A stretch of DNA of 64,000 nucleotides. It comes from Bradyrhizobium sp. 141. GTDB taxonomy: Bacteria > Pseudomonadota > Alphaproteobacteria > Rhizobiales > Xanthobacteraceae. Of this stretch, positions 33,634 to 42,649 are shown in pieces (position 1 is the stretch's first letter; each line of letters begins with the position of its first letter). The position numbers and the translations under genes are program-made. A model generated the notes under the pieces. The model had not been told where the DNA came from, searched no databases, and was given only the letters and a program-made list of their open reading frames with translations. The stretch is taken from positions 48,590-112,589 of the forward strand of contig NZ_JADPKR010000112.1 in assembly GCF_023074055.1 (NCBI RefSeq). The letters run 5' to 3'.

Positions 33634-35280
33634 ATGCCGCGAGCGTATATCGGCGTCGACGTGGGGACCACGAGCACGCGGGCAGGGGTGTTTGACGAGG
33701 CCGGCACTCTGCTTGCGACCGCGCGGCACCCGATCAGGATCTGGCACGAGGCTGGCGACATCGTCGAGCAATCATCCCAGGATATCTGGGACGCCTGCAC
33801 GACATCGGTGCGGGCGGCGATGGCGGAAGCGGCCATCGCGCCCGACAGCGTCGGCGGCATCGGCTTTGACGCCACCTGTTCGCTGGTTGTCCTCGATAAG
33901 CAGGGCGAGCCGCTCACCGTCAGCGCATCCGGCGACAGGCAACGCAATGTCATTGTCTGGATGGATCATCGTGCCATCGCCGAGGCGCGGTTGATCAACG
34001 AGACCGAGGATGCCGTGTTGCGCTATGTCGGCGGCTCGATCTCGCCCGAGATGGAGATGCCGAAGCTGCTGTGGCTGAAGCGGCACCTTCGTGGGAGCTT
34101 TGACGCCGCTGGCCACTTCTTCGATCTGGCGGATTATTTGACCTGGCGCGCGACTGACTCGCTGCAGCGCTCGACCTGCACTGTCACGTGCAAATGGAAC
34201 TATCTCGCCCACGAGGGCGGCGGCTGGAGCGCGCAATTCTTCAAGCGCATCGGACTGTCGGACTTCGTCAACGAGAAATACGCCCGCATCGGCACCGAGA
34301 TCGTTGCCCCCGGCACGCGGCTCGGCACCGGTCTCACCCACGCGGCTGCGGCAGAGCTTGGCCTGTCGCCGGGCATACCGGTTGGTGCCTCGCTGATCGA
34401 CGCCCATGCCGGCGGCATCGGCGCGATCGGCGGACGCGACGGCTCGGGCGGGGCGAGCGATGTTTGCGACCGGCTCGCCTACATCATGGGAACGTCGGCC
34501 TGCATCATGGCGACGACCCGCGAGCCGGGCTTCGTACCCGGCGTGTGGGGGCCTTATTACTCCGGCATGGTCCCGGATTTCTGGCTCAACGAGGGCGGCC
34601 AATCGGCGGCAGGTGCGGCGATCGACCATCTCCTCAAGTCGCATCCGGGCCATGCCGAGGCGAGCGCGGCGGCGCGCAGCGAGGGCCTCGACCTCATCGA
34701 CTTCCTCGAGCGCCGCATCATCGCGCGCGCGGGCAGCGTCAGCCGCGCCGCGCTGCTCGCTCGCGACCTTCATGTGCTTCCTGAGTTCATCGGCAACCGC
34801 TCGCCCCACGCCGACCCTGATACGCGCGCGGTGATCACGGGGCTCGATCTTGACACCGACATCGCCTCGATGGAGCGGCTGTTCGTCGCCGGCCTGTGCG
34901 GGCTCGCCTATGGGCTCGCCGAGGTGATCGAGGCCTTTGCCGCGCATGGCGTGCGCTCCAGCATCATGATCATGGGGGGCGGCGCCAGTCGAAGCCCGCT
35001 GGTGCGGCAGATCATGGCGGATACGACGGGGCTAACGGTCGCACTGCCGCAGACCAGGGAGCCGGTGCTACTGGGCGCGGCGATGCTGGGCGCGGTGGCC
35101 GGCGGCGCTTATGCTTCGATCGGCGAGACCATGGCCAAGATGTCGGCGCTGGGACAGAAGAGCGAGCCGACCGCGCCTGACATGGCCGCGTTTCACACGC
35201 GCAAGCGCGAGGTCTACAAGTTGCTGCGCGAAGTGGATCGCGGCAGCCGCGCGGCGATGAGCGACATCGCGAGAGGTTGA
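33634..35280 (+). CDS. FGGY carbohydrate kinase, D-ribulokinase type
   Basis: 548 residues, long for FGGY kinases and matching the ribulokinase/human FGGY branch. The N-terminal phosphate loop is DVGTTSTRAGVFDE (residues 8-21). The blocks GFDATCSLVVLD, HFFDLADYLTWRAT, SLIDAHAGGIG and WLNEGGQS follow D-ribulokinase as remembered. It would phosphorylate a ketose such as D-ribulose on O5 in the cytoplasm, feeding the pentose phosphate pathway. It lies 33 bases after the dehydrogenase and five bases before a PfkB kinase. Confidence 0.85.
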   Translation: MPRAYIGVDVGTTSTRAGVFDEAGTLLATARHPIRIWHEAGDIVEQSSQDIWDACTTSVRAAMAEAAIAPDSVGGIGFDATCSLVVLDKQGEPLTVSASGDRQRNVIVWMDHRAIAEARLINETEDAVLRYVGGSISPEMEMPKLLWLKRHLRGSFDAAGHFFDLADYLTWRATDSLQRSTCTVTCKWNYLAHEGGGWSAQFFKRIGLSDFVNEKYARIGTEIVAPGTRLGTGLTHAAAAELGLSPGIPVGASLIDAHAGGIGAIGGRDGSGGASDVCDRLAYIMGTSACIMATTREPGFVPGVWGPYYSGMVPDFWLNEGGQSAAGAAIDHLLKSHPGHAEASAAARSEGLDLIDFLERRIIARAGSVSRAALLARDLHVLPEFIGNRSPHADPDTRAVITGLDLDTDIASMERLFVAGLCGLAYGLAEVIEAFAAHGVRSSIMIMGGGASRSPLVRQIMADTTGLTVALPQTREPVLLGAAMLGAVAGGAYASIGETMAKMSALGQKSEPTAPDMAAFHTRKREVYKLLREVDRGSRAAMSDIARG

Positions 35281-35285
35281 AAGAC

Positions 35286-36221
35286 ATGCTGATTGCGAGC
35301 GGCGATGCGCTGATCGATTTCGTGCCGACGCGAAACGCCGACGGGCGCGAGGCGGTGATGCCTGCGGTCGGCGGCTCGTGCCTTAACGTCGCGATCGGCA
35401 TGGCGCGGCTCGGCGCGCCGACCGGGTTTGTCGGCGGCATCGCGACCGACCTGTTCGGGCGCATGATCGCGGATCACGCGGCCGCCTCGCATGTCGACCT
35501 CAGCCTCGCCACCCGCAGCGACCTTCAGACCACGCTCGCCTTTGTCCGCATCGTCGCGGGCGAGTCGCACTATGCCTTCTATGATGCCGAGACCGCGACG
35601 CGAAACTGGGCCTACCGGCGCGGGTCCATTCCCTTCGATACGGTTGAGGCCGTCCATGTCGGCTCGACCACGCTCGTCAACGACCAGGGAGCCGCCGAGA
35701 CCAAAGCGCTGATCGTGGATGCGCAATCCTCTTCGACGATCTCCTTCGATCCGAACTGCCGGCCCAATCTGGTCAAGGACAAGCCGGCCTACCTGGCGCG
35801 CATGGCCGAGTTCGCCGGCGGCGCCGATCTCATCAAGATGTCGGACGTGGACTTCGCTTATCTCTTCGGCGACGAGCGTTACGAGCAGAGAGCGCGCGCG
35901 CTGCTGGGGCAGGGCGCGAGCCTCGTCGTCATCACCCGCGGCAACAACGGCGCGATCGCGTGGCACGCGGGGGCAGGAGCGATCGAGGTCACCGCGCCGA
36001 AGGTCGAGGTCGCCGACACCATCGGCGCCGGAGACAGCTTTCAGGCGGCGCTGCTGTTCGCGCTGCACAAGCAGGGGCGCCTTGCCCGGCCGCGATTGAA
36101 GGACATCGGAGCGGACGAGCTCCGCCGCGCGCTGTCCTTTGCTGCCAATTGCGCCGGCCTGACCTGCACCCGCCCGGGCGCCGACCCGCCCTGGAGCCGT
36201 GAGATCACCTGGCCCTTGTAG
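35286..36221 (+). CDS. PfkB-family sugar kinase, fructokinase-like
   Basis: 311 residues from the ATG at 35286 (GAGAGG upstream). The substrate-side glycine motif is GGSCLNVAIGMARLG near residue 31, and the C-terminal anion-hole motif TIGAGDSFQ has the catalytic base Asp250. It is of the fructokinase/ribokinase class. A second kinase in the same operon suggests that more than one ketose is produced (for example fructose or tagatose plus ribulose), in keeping with a broad-range polyol dehydrogenase. It ends four bases before the convergent LysR gene. Confidence 0.88.
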   Translation: MLIASGDALIDFVPTRNADGREAVMPAVGGSCLNVAIGMARLGAPTGFVGGIATDLFGRMIADHAAASHVDLSLATRSDLQTTLAFVRIVAGESHYAFYDAETATRNWAYRRGSIPFDTVEAVHVGSTTLVNDQGAAETKALIVDAQSSSTISFDPNCRPNLVKDKPAYLARMAEFAGGADLIKMSDVDFAYLFGDERYEQRARALLGQGASLVVITRGNNGAIAWHAGAGAIEVTAPKVEVADTIGAGDSFQAALLFALHKQGRLARPRLKDIGADELRRALSFAANCAGLTCTRPGADPPWSREITWPL

Positions 36222-36225
36222 CCCG

Positions 36226-37119
36226 TCACAGCGGCGCGACGACTTTCTCGGCGCATTTGAGGAAGGTTCGGATCAGGGGGCTCTGAGAATCCCGCCGCCA
36301 GCAGACTGCGATATCGATGGAGTCGGTGGCGTCGCGCAGCGGCCTGAACACGATGCCGCGTGGCGCGCCGAGCTGCGCGCAAGCTGGCAGGATGGCGAGG
36401 CCTTCACCGGCCAGGACCAGGCTCATCGCCGAATGCACCGTCTCCACCCGGCTCGCAATCGGCATCACGATTTGATGCCGCCGGAGCAAGGCCGCGACCG
36501 CGGAGGAGGCGGGGTCGTGGTCCGGCCACGGCAGCGCGATCAGCGGGCGGCCCTGCAATTTCGCCATCGGCACTGCGCCAAGGCGGGCGAGCGGTGAGCG
36601 GATCGGCATCGCCAACATGAACGCTTGCGCGCCGACCCGCGCCACCTGGATTTCAGGGTGATGGATCGCCGGCATGCATAGCGCGACCGTGACGCTGCGG
36701 TCGAGCAGCCGCCCCTCGCGCGTCGAGGCGCTGAGCTCGGCGAAGTCGAGGTCGACGCCGGGAATCGAGCGGCGCAGCTCGGGGATCAGGCGCGGCAGCA
36801 CCGCGTTGGCCAGCACGAACATGTAGCCAACCGACAGCCGGCCGCGTCGCCCGGATGCAACCGCACGCGCAGCTTCGGCGCCGTCGGCCGCAAGCGCCAG
36901 CGCCTCGCTGGCGCGCGCCAGCAGGGCCTGGCCCGCCTCGGTCAGGTCCATGCCGCGCGTGCCGCGGCGGAACAGCGGCGCGCCGATTTCGCCTTCCAGC
37001 TTGCGGATCTGGACGGAGAGCGGCGGCTGCGCCATCCGCAGCCGCTCGGCGGCCTTGCCGACGCTGCGCGCCTCGGCGACGGCGACGAAATAGCGGAGCC
37101 TGCGAAGATCCATTGGCAT
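36226..37119 (-). CDS. LysR-family transcriptional regulator
   Basis: 297 residues from the ATG at 37119. The N-terminal helix-turn-helix (DLRRLRYFVAVAEARSVGKAAERL, residues 3-26) is standard, and the frame extending 49 residues upstream has no LysR character. The effector domain spans about residues 90-295. It is divergent from the amidase gene at 37230 with a 110-base gap, so it most likely controls the amidase and dipeptide-type transporter genes. The ligand is unknown. Confidence 0.88.
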   Translation of the reverse strand: MPMDLRRLRYFVAVAEARSVGKAAERLRMAQPPLSVQIRKLEGEIGAPLFRRGTRGMDLTEAGQALLARASEALALAADGAEAARAVASGRRGRLSVGYMFVLANAVLPRLIPELRRSIPGVDLDFAELSASTREGRLLDRSVTVALCMPAIHHPEIQVARVGAQAFMLAMPIRSPLARLGAVPMAKLQGRPLIALPWPDHDPASSAVAALLRRHQIVMPIASRVETVHSAMSLVLAGEGLAILPACAQLGAPRGIVFRPLRDATDSIDIAVCWRRDSQSPLIRTFLKCAEKVVAPL

Positions 37120-37229
37120 ACCGAAAACATATGGGTTGACGACCAAAATGGTATTGGACGGCGAGTTAACAAAACTGTCATTCTGGCTGTCAATGGTCGG
37201 GCCAACGGAGGCCCGCTTCGGAGCGTGAT
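37120..37229. promoter_or_regulatory. Divergent promoter region between LysR and amidase genes
   Basis: This 110-base segment is more A+T rich than its surroundings. ACCA-AAA-TGGT (37142-37152) is a short inverted repeat that could be a LysR half-site pair. CGGGCC-AACGGA-GGCCCG (37198-37215) forms a hairpin just before the amidase ribosome-binding site. No clear -35/-10 pair is evident. Confidence 0.35.
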
Positions 37230-38657
37230 GTGACGATGAACGGCGATCCCTGCCTCCTGTCGGCAACCGAACTGCGGGGACTCATCGCCGAAAAGCGGAT
37301 TTCGCCCGTCGAGATCACCCGGGCCGTGCTCGCCCGCGCCGAGGCGCTGCAGCCGGAGCTGAACTGCTTCATCACGCTCTGTGGCGAGCAGGCGATGGCT
37401 GAGGCGCGCGCGGCGGAGCGCAAGGTGATGGCGGGCGAGCCGCTCGGCCTGCTCCATGGCATCCCCGCCACCGTCAAGGACATCGTCAACACCAAGGGCG
37501 TCAAGACCACCTTCGGCGCCGTTCCCTACAAGGACAATGTGCCGAATGAGGATGCCGTTGCGGTGGCGCGGCTGCGCAGCGAAGGCGCGATCCTGATCGG
37601 CAAGACCACGACGCCGGAATTCGGCAGCAAATGCCTGACGGACTCGCCCTTGTTCGGCCGCACCCGCAATGCGTGGAGCGCGGAGCGCTCCTCCGGCGGC
37701 TCCAGCGGCGGCGCGGCTGTTGCGGTTGCCAGTGGCATCGCTCCGCTCGCGATCGCCACCGACGGCGGCGGCTCGACGCGGATTCCCGCCGCCTGCAACG
37801 GCGTGGTGGGCCTAAAGCAGAGCAACGGTGTGATCCCGCACAGCCAGGCGCTGGACGTGTTCGGCAACCAGACCTATGTCACGCCGACCACCCGCACCGT
37901 CGCCGACACCGCGCTGATGATGCAGGCGATATCAGGCGAGGATCCCAGCGATCCGTGGTCGATCGGCGTTCCCGTGCCTGATTTCGTCGGCACGGCTGCC
38001 GCCCGCGGCGATCTGCACGGACAGCGGATACTGTATTGCCTGACGCCGCCGGGCCGTCCGGTGTCCGCCGACGTCGCCGCCAGCTTCAAGGCGAGCCTCG
38101 ACCGGCTGGCGGGGCTCGGCGCCGAGCTCGAGGAATTCTCCGGCGAAGGTTTCGATATCGAGCCGATCTGGCGCGCCATCAACCACACCGTCTGGCGTAC
38201 GCGCTTCGCAAAGCTCGCGGCCGAGCACAAGGACGAGCTGAGCGAGGCTTTCCTCAAGCAGCTCGCGCTCGCCACCGAGGTCAGCGGCGTCGACTACCAG
38301 GAGGCGATGTTCGCGCGCACCGCGCTGTTCCGCCGCGTGCAATCGCTGCTTGCGCGAGGGCACTTCCTGGCGATGCCGACCCTCACGCGCACCGCGTTGC
38401 CGATCAGCCAAGAGTTGTTCGGCAGCATCGAGATCGATGGTCGGCATTTCGACAGCGTTCGGCCGAACTGGTTCCCCTGGACTATGCCGTTCAATATGAC
38501 CGGCCATCCCGCCGTCAGCCTGCCCTCGGGTTTCGGCCACGACGGCCTGCCGATCGGGCTCCAGCTCGTCGGCCGTTTCCGCGCCGACGCCGAATTGCTG
38601 CGCGTCAGCGCCCTGTTCGAAGCTTCGACCGACCTTCTGTCCCGCTGGCCGGCTTGA
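37230..38657 (+). CDS. Amidase signature family hydrolase
   Basis: 475 residues, a typical amidase length. The Ser-cisSer-Lys triad is visible: Lys83 in TVKDIVNTKG and the serines of the SSGGSSGGAAVAVASG block from residue 153. It hydrolyses an amide in the cytoplasm; related proteins act on indoleacetamide, aryl amides or acylated amino acids, and the substrate cannot be named here. Start is a GTG at 37230 or an ATG two codons later. It precedes a dipeptide-type importer whose cargo may be its substrate, and it is divergent from a LysR gene. Confidence 0.88.
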   Translation: MTMNGDPCLLSATELRGLIAEKRISPVEITRAVLARAEALQPELNCFITLCGEQAMAEARAAERKVMAGEPLGLLHGIPATVKDIVNTKGVKTTFGAVPYKDNVPNEDAVAVARLRSEGAILIGKTTTPEFGSKCLTDSPLFGRTRNAWSAERSSGGSSGGAAVAVASGIAPLAIATDGGGSTRIPAACNGVVGLKQSNGVIPHSQALDVFGNQTYVTPTTRTVADTALMMQAISGEDPSDPWSIGVPVPDFVGTAAARGDLHGQRILYCLTPPGRPVSADVAASFKASLDRLAGLGAELEEFSGEGFDIEPIWRAINHTVWRTRFAKLAAEHKDELSEAFLKQLALATEVSGVDYQEAMFARTALFRRVQSLLARGHFLAMPTLTRTALPISQELFGSIEIDGRHFDSVRPNWFPWTMPFNMTGHPAVSLPSGFGHDGLPIGLQLVGRFRADAELLRVSALFEASTDLLSRWPA

Positions 38658-38741
38658 GGAGATGGGCATGCAGCAAAGAGCTTGCCTCGGGCGTCCGGAC
38701 ATGTTGATCGTGCTGCGGTTAAGCCCCGAAGCCGAGCGCGC

Positions 38742-39692
38742 ATGAGCGTCTTTGTCCTCCGACGTGTCCTGACCTTGCTGGCGACGCTGGTCGGCGCCTC
38801 GCTGATCATCTTCCTGGTGCTCGATGCTCTTCCCGGCAACGCCGCGCAGATGCTGATGGGCGCCGACGCCTCGCCGGACGCGGTCCGCGCGCTCACCGTC
38901 AAGCTCGGGCTCGACCAGCCGCTGGCGGTTCGTTACTTGCACTGGATCAGGGGACTTCTCTCCGGCGATCTCGGCAATTCCTATGTCTACGGCACGCCAG
39001 TCGCCAGCCTGATCGCGGAGCGGCTCGTCCTGACGTTTCCGCTCGCCATCATGGCCATGACAATCACGGTGACGCTGGCGCTCTCGGCCGGCATCTACAC
39101 CGCCGCCAACCACAACAAGCTTGGCGACGTCGGTGTGATGTCGCTGACGCAGGTCGGCATCGCGTTGCCGAATTTCTGGTTTGCGATCCTGCTGGTCCTG
39201 TTGTTCTCGGTGCGGCTGCAATGGCTCTCGGCGGGCGGCTTTGCGGGCTGGGAGGACGGCATCTGGTCCGGCGTGAAGTCGCTGCTGCTGCCGGCAATCT
39301 CGCTCGCGGTGGTGCAGGCCGCGATCCTGGCGCGCGTCACCCGTTCGGCCGTGCTGGAAGTGCTGCGTGAGGATTTCGTCCGCACCGCGCGTGCGAAGGG
39401 GCTCGGCAAGCGCGAAGTGCTGTGGGGCCACGTGCTGCGCAATGCGATGATTCCGGTGATGACCGTGATGGGGTTGCAATTCGCCAACCTGCTTGCCGGC
39501 ACCATCGTGATCGAGAACGTGTTCTATCTGCCGGGCCTCGGCCGCCTGATCTTCCAGTCGATCGCCAACCGCGACCTCATCGTGGTGCGCAATTGCGTGA
39601 TGCTGCTCGCGACCATGGTCGTCATCGTCAATTTCGTGGTCGACGTGCTCTATGCCTTCATCGATCCCCGCATCAAGGTCCACGACCTGTGA
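38742..39692 (+). CDS. Dipeptide/oligopeptide-type ABC transporter permease, DppB-like
   Basis: 316 residues from the ATG at 38742, starting MSVFVLRRVLTLLATLVGAS, the standard DppB N-terminus with the first helix. Six membrane segments are seen, and the EAA loop is FVRTARAKGLGKREVLWGHVLRNAMIP near residue 215. An in-frame upstream start at 38682 would add 20 residues without support. The stop overlaps the second permease start. It forms half of the channel of an importer flanked by two amidase genes. Confidence 0.88.
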   Translation: MSVFVLRRVLTLLATLVGASLIIFLVLDALPGNAAQMLMGADASPDAVRALTVKLGLDQPLAVRYLHWIRGLLSGDLGNSYVYGTPVASLIAERLVLTFPLAIMAMTITVTLALSAGIYTAANHNKLGDVGVMSLTQVGIALPNFWFAILLVLLFSVRLQWLSAGGFAGWEDGIWSGVKSLLLPAISLAVVQAAILARVTRSAVLEVLREDFVRTARAKGLGKREVLWGHVLRNAMIPVMTVMGLQFANLLAGTIVIENVFYLPGLGRLIFQSIANRDLIVVRNCVMLLATMVVIVNFVVDVLYAFIDPRIKVHDL

Positions 39693-40576
39693 GCGAGCCC
39701 CTGACCATTGACCTGCCGCTCGCAACGCGCCCGCTGCCGGCCCGGACATTCTGGCGCCGCGCGCTGCGCCACCGCAGCTTCGTGATCGGCGGTGCGCTGA
39801 GCTTGCTGGTGCTCGCCTCCGCGCTGCTCTCGCTGCTGTGGACGCCGTGGTCGCCCTACGAGATCGACATCGCTTCAAAGCTCCGGCCGCCCTCGGCAGC
39901 GCACTGGCTCGGCACCGATTCCTTCGGCCGGGATATCGTCTCGCTGCTGCTCGCCGGCGCCCGCTCCACCATCATGGTTGGTATCATCGCCGTCAGCATC
40001 GGTCTCACCTTTGGCGTCACGCTCGGCTTGATCGCGTCGGCCCGGCGCGGCTGGACCGAAGAGATCATCATGCGCTTCTCAGACTTCACCTTCGCCTTTC
40101 CGGCCGTGCTGTCCGCGATCATGCTCGCCGCGGTCGCGGGACCGGGCATGGTGACCTCGATCGTCGCGATCGGCATCTTCCAGATTCCGACGCTGACCCG
40201 GCTGACGCGCGGCTCGGCCAACGCGATCTGGGCGCGCGAATTCGTGCTGGCCGCGCGTGCCGCGGGCAAGGGACGCTTCCGCATCACCATCGAGCACGTC
40301 CTGCCCAACATCCTGTCGATCCTGATCGTGCAGGTCACCATCCAGTTCGCGCTTGCCATCCTTGCCGAGGCGGCCTTGTCCTATCTCGGCCTTGGCACGC
40401 AGCCGCCGCAGCCGTCCTGGGGGCGGATGCTGAACGATGCGCAGACGCTGCTGTTCCAGTCGCCGATGCTCGCAGTCTATCCGGGCGCTGCGATTGCCAT
40501 CGCGGTGCTCGGTCTCAATCTTCTCGGCGACGGATTGCGCGACCTGCTCGATCCCAGACTGGCACGGGAGCGATGA
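39689..40576 (+). CDS. Dipeptide/oligopeptide-type ABC transporter permease, DppC-like
   Basis: 295 residues from the GTG at 39689, which overlaps the DppB-like stop (GTGA). It has the DppC hallmarks: a long N-terminal cytoplasmic segment before the first helix, the motif HWLGTDSFGRDIVSLLLAGAR near residues 70-90, and the EAA loop EFVLAARAAGKGRFRI near residue 187. It pairs with the preceding permease. The next ATPase gene starts inside its stop codon region. Confidence 0.88.
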   Translation: MSEPLTIDLPLATRPLPARTFWRRALRHRSFVIGGALSLLVLASALLSLLWTPWSPYEIDIASKLRPPSAAHWLGTDSFGRDIVSLLLAGARSTIMVGIIAVSIGLTFGVTLGLIASARRGWTEEIIMRFSDFTFAFPAVLSAIMLAAVAGPGMVTSIVAIGIFQIPTLTRLTRGSANAIWAREFVLAARAAGKGRFRITIEHVLPNILSILIVQVTIQFALAILAEAALSYLGLGTQPPQPSWGRMLNDAQTLLFQSPMLAVYPGAAIAIAVLGLNLLGDGLRDLLDPRLARER

Positions 40577-41592
40577 TGATGGGTGATCGCTCCAACATGT
40601 CGCTGATCGAGGTTGCCAATCTCGGCGTGCGGCTCAATACCAGCCGCGGGCCGGCACAAGCCGTGCGCGGCGTCAGCTTCTCCCTGAAGCGCGGTGAGAC
40701 GCTGGGGCTGGTTGGTGAGTCCGGCTGCGGCAAGTCGGTCACCGCGATGTCGCTGATGGGGCTGCTGCCTGACAGCGCCGTGGTCTCGGGCAGCATCAAG
40801 CTTGACGGCAACGAGATCGCGCGATTACCGGACGCGGATTATTGCCGCCTGCGCGGCAACCGCATCAGCATGATCTTCCAGGAGCCGATGAGCGCGCTCA
40901 ATCCGATGCACACGATCGGGCATCAGGTTGCCGAGCCGCTGCGGCGTCACAAGAGGCATTCGGCGGCGCAGGCGCGCAAGGAAGCGATCGCCTTGCTCGA
41001 TCGCGTCGGGCTGCCCGACCCGGCCCGGCGCATCGATGCCTATCCGCACCAATTTTCCGGCGGCCAGCGCCAGCGTATCACCATCGCCATGGCGCTCGCC
41101 TGCGAGCCGGACCTCCTGATTGCGGACGAGCCGACCACCGCGCTCGACGTCACCATCCAGGGCCAGATCCTCGACCTCATCGCCGATCTCGTCGAGGAGC
41201 GCGGCATGTCGATGATCCTGATCTCGCATGATCTCGGCGTCATCGCCGAAAACGTGCAGCGCATGATGGTGATGTATGGCGGCACCGTCGTCGAGAGCGG
41301 TCCGACCGACGAGGTATTCCGCCGCATGGGCCATCCCTATACGCAGGGCCTGTTTCGCGCCCGGCCGAAGCTCGGCGCGCGCAAGGGGACGCGGTTGAAG
41401 ACGATCTCGGGCACCGTGCCGGAGCTTGCCGATCTGCCTTCCGGCTGCACCTTCTCCGACCGATGTCCGCTCGTGATCGGTCAGTGCCGCGCCGCGCTTC
41501 CACCGATGGTCGACGTCGGACCTGGGCACTTCGTGCGTTGCATCAGGACTGATGTCGCGATGGCAGAACGCGTCGGAGCGCTGATCGCATGA
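40573..41592 (+). CDS. Dipeptide-type ABC transporter ATP-binding protein, DppD-like
   Basis: 339 residues from the first of three closely spaced start codons (ATGs at 40573 and 40576, then 40579, the last best placed after GGGAG). Walker A is GESGCGKS near residue 47, the signature is FSGGQRQRITIAMAL and Walker B is LLIADEPTTALD. The C-terminal cysteine cluster (GCTFSDRCPLVIGQC) is the oligopeptide ATPase extension that can bind an iron-sulfur cluster. It overlaps both neighbouring genes. Confidence 0.88.
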   Translation: MMMGDRSNMSLIEVANLGVRLNTSRGPAQAVRGVSFSLKRGETLGLVGESGCGKSVTAMSLMGLLPDSAVVSGSIKLDGNEIARLPDADYCRLRGNRISMIFQEPMSALNPMHTIGHQVAEPLRRHKRHSAAQARKEAIALLDRVGLPDPARRIDAYPHQFSGGQRQRITIAMALACEPDLLIADEPTTALDVTIQGQILDLIADLVEERGMSMILISHDLGVIAENVQRMMVMYGGTVVESGPTDEVFRRMGHPYTQGLFRARPKLGARKGTRLKTISGTVPELADLPSGCTFSDRCPLVIGQCRAALPPMVDVGPGHFVRCIRTDVAMAERVGALIA

Positions 41593-42593
41593 GCACCGCG
41601 CCGCTTCTCGACGTGAAGGATCTCGAACAGCGCTACGCCCTGCCGCGGGAAAGCCTGTTTCGCCCGCCGGGGCAGGTGCGCGCGCTCAATGGCGTGAGTG
41701 TGCAGGTTGCCGCCGGCAAGAGCCTCGGCGTCGTCGGCGAATCCGGTTCGGGCAAGTCGACATTCGCGCGGCTGGTGATGGCGCTGGAGCGGCCGACATC
41801 GGGGCAGGTCGCGCTGCTCGGCCGCGATCTCAATCGCATCTCCGCCGACGAGCTGCGTCGTGCCCGCCGCGATTTCCAGATGGTGTTCCAGGACCCTTAC
41901 GGCTCGCTCGATCCGCGTCAGACCATCGCCCGCATCGTCGCCGAGCCGCTGACGGTGCTGGAGGGGGTCGATCGGGCCACGTTCGGCGAACGTGTCGCCG
42001 ACGCGCTGCGCCAGGTCGGCTTGCGCGACGCGGACATGGACAAATATCCGCACGAATTCTCAGGCGGTCAGCGTCAGCGCATCGCCATTGCGCGCGCGCT
42101 GATCACCCAGCCCAAGCTGATCGTCGCCGACGAGCCGGTCTCCGCGCTCGACGTCTCCGTGCAGGCGCAGGTGCTGAACCTGATGCAGGACCTCCAGGAG
42201 CAGTTCGGCCTGAGCTTTATCCTGATCAGCCATGACCTCGCCGTCGTCGACTATCTCTGCGACGAGGTCGCGGTGATGTATCTCGGCCGCATCGTCGAGC
42301 AGGGCCGGCCCGAAGATCTGTTCGAGCATTGCGCCCATCCCTACACGCGGGCGCTGCTGGACGCGGTGCCGCGGGCGCGCGCCGGCGGTGGTCGGCGGCG
42401 ACGCGGGGGCCAGGCGATCGCCTCGCAATCGGCGGCCACGACCGGATGCCCCTATGTCGCGCGCTGTCCGCTCGCCGACCAGCATTGCCGCGAGGTTCCG
42501 CCTGAGTTACGCAAGATGGGCGAGGGACACCTTGCCGCCTGCCACAGGGCGGAGGCCGTGATGGCGTTGCCGCAGGCGGCCATGGAAGGTTAG
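41589..42593 (+). CDS. Dipeptide-type ABC transporter ATP-binding protein, DppF-like
   Basis: 334 residues, the second ATPase of the importer. Walker A is GESGSGKST near residue 51, the signature is FSGGQRQRIAIARAL and Walker B is LIVADEPVSALDVS. A cysteine-rich C-terminal extension is present (GCPYVARCPLADQHC). It overlaps the DppD-like stop by four bases. The binding-protein gene follows after 56 bases, an unusual order because the binding protein normally leads such operons. Confidence 0.88.
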   Translation: MSTAPLLDVKDLEQRYALPRESLFRPPGQVRALNGVSVQVAAGKSLGVVGESGSGKSTFARLVMALERPTSGQVALLGRDLNRISADELRRARRDFQMVFQDPYGSLDPRQTIARIVAEPLTVLEGVDRATFGERVADALRQVGLRDADMDKYPHEFSGGQRQRIAIARALITQPKLIVADEPVSALDVSVQAQVLNLMQDLQEQFGLSFILISHDLAVVDYLCDEVAVMYLGRIVEQGRPEDLFEHCAHPYTRALLDAVPRARAGGGRRRRGGQAIASQSAATTGCPYVARCPLADQHCREVPPELRKMGEGHLAACHRAEAVMALPQAAMEG

Positions 42594-42649
42594 TGTCCGG
42601 CGCGGGATTGGCGTAGGCTTGGAACGGAACAGGGCCGGGGAGTTACGAG

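Noticed and set aside
37932..39878. Minus-strand open frame of about 650 codons opposite the amidase and DppB-like genes
   Set aside because: Low-complexity charged protein typical of an antisense frame; the plus-strand genes have clear catalytic motifs.
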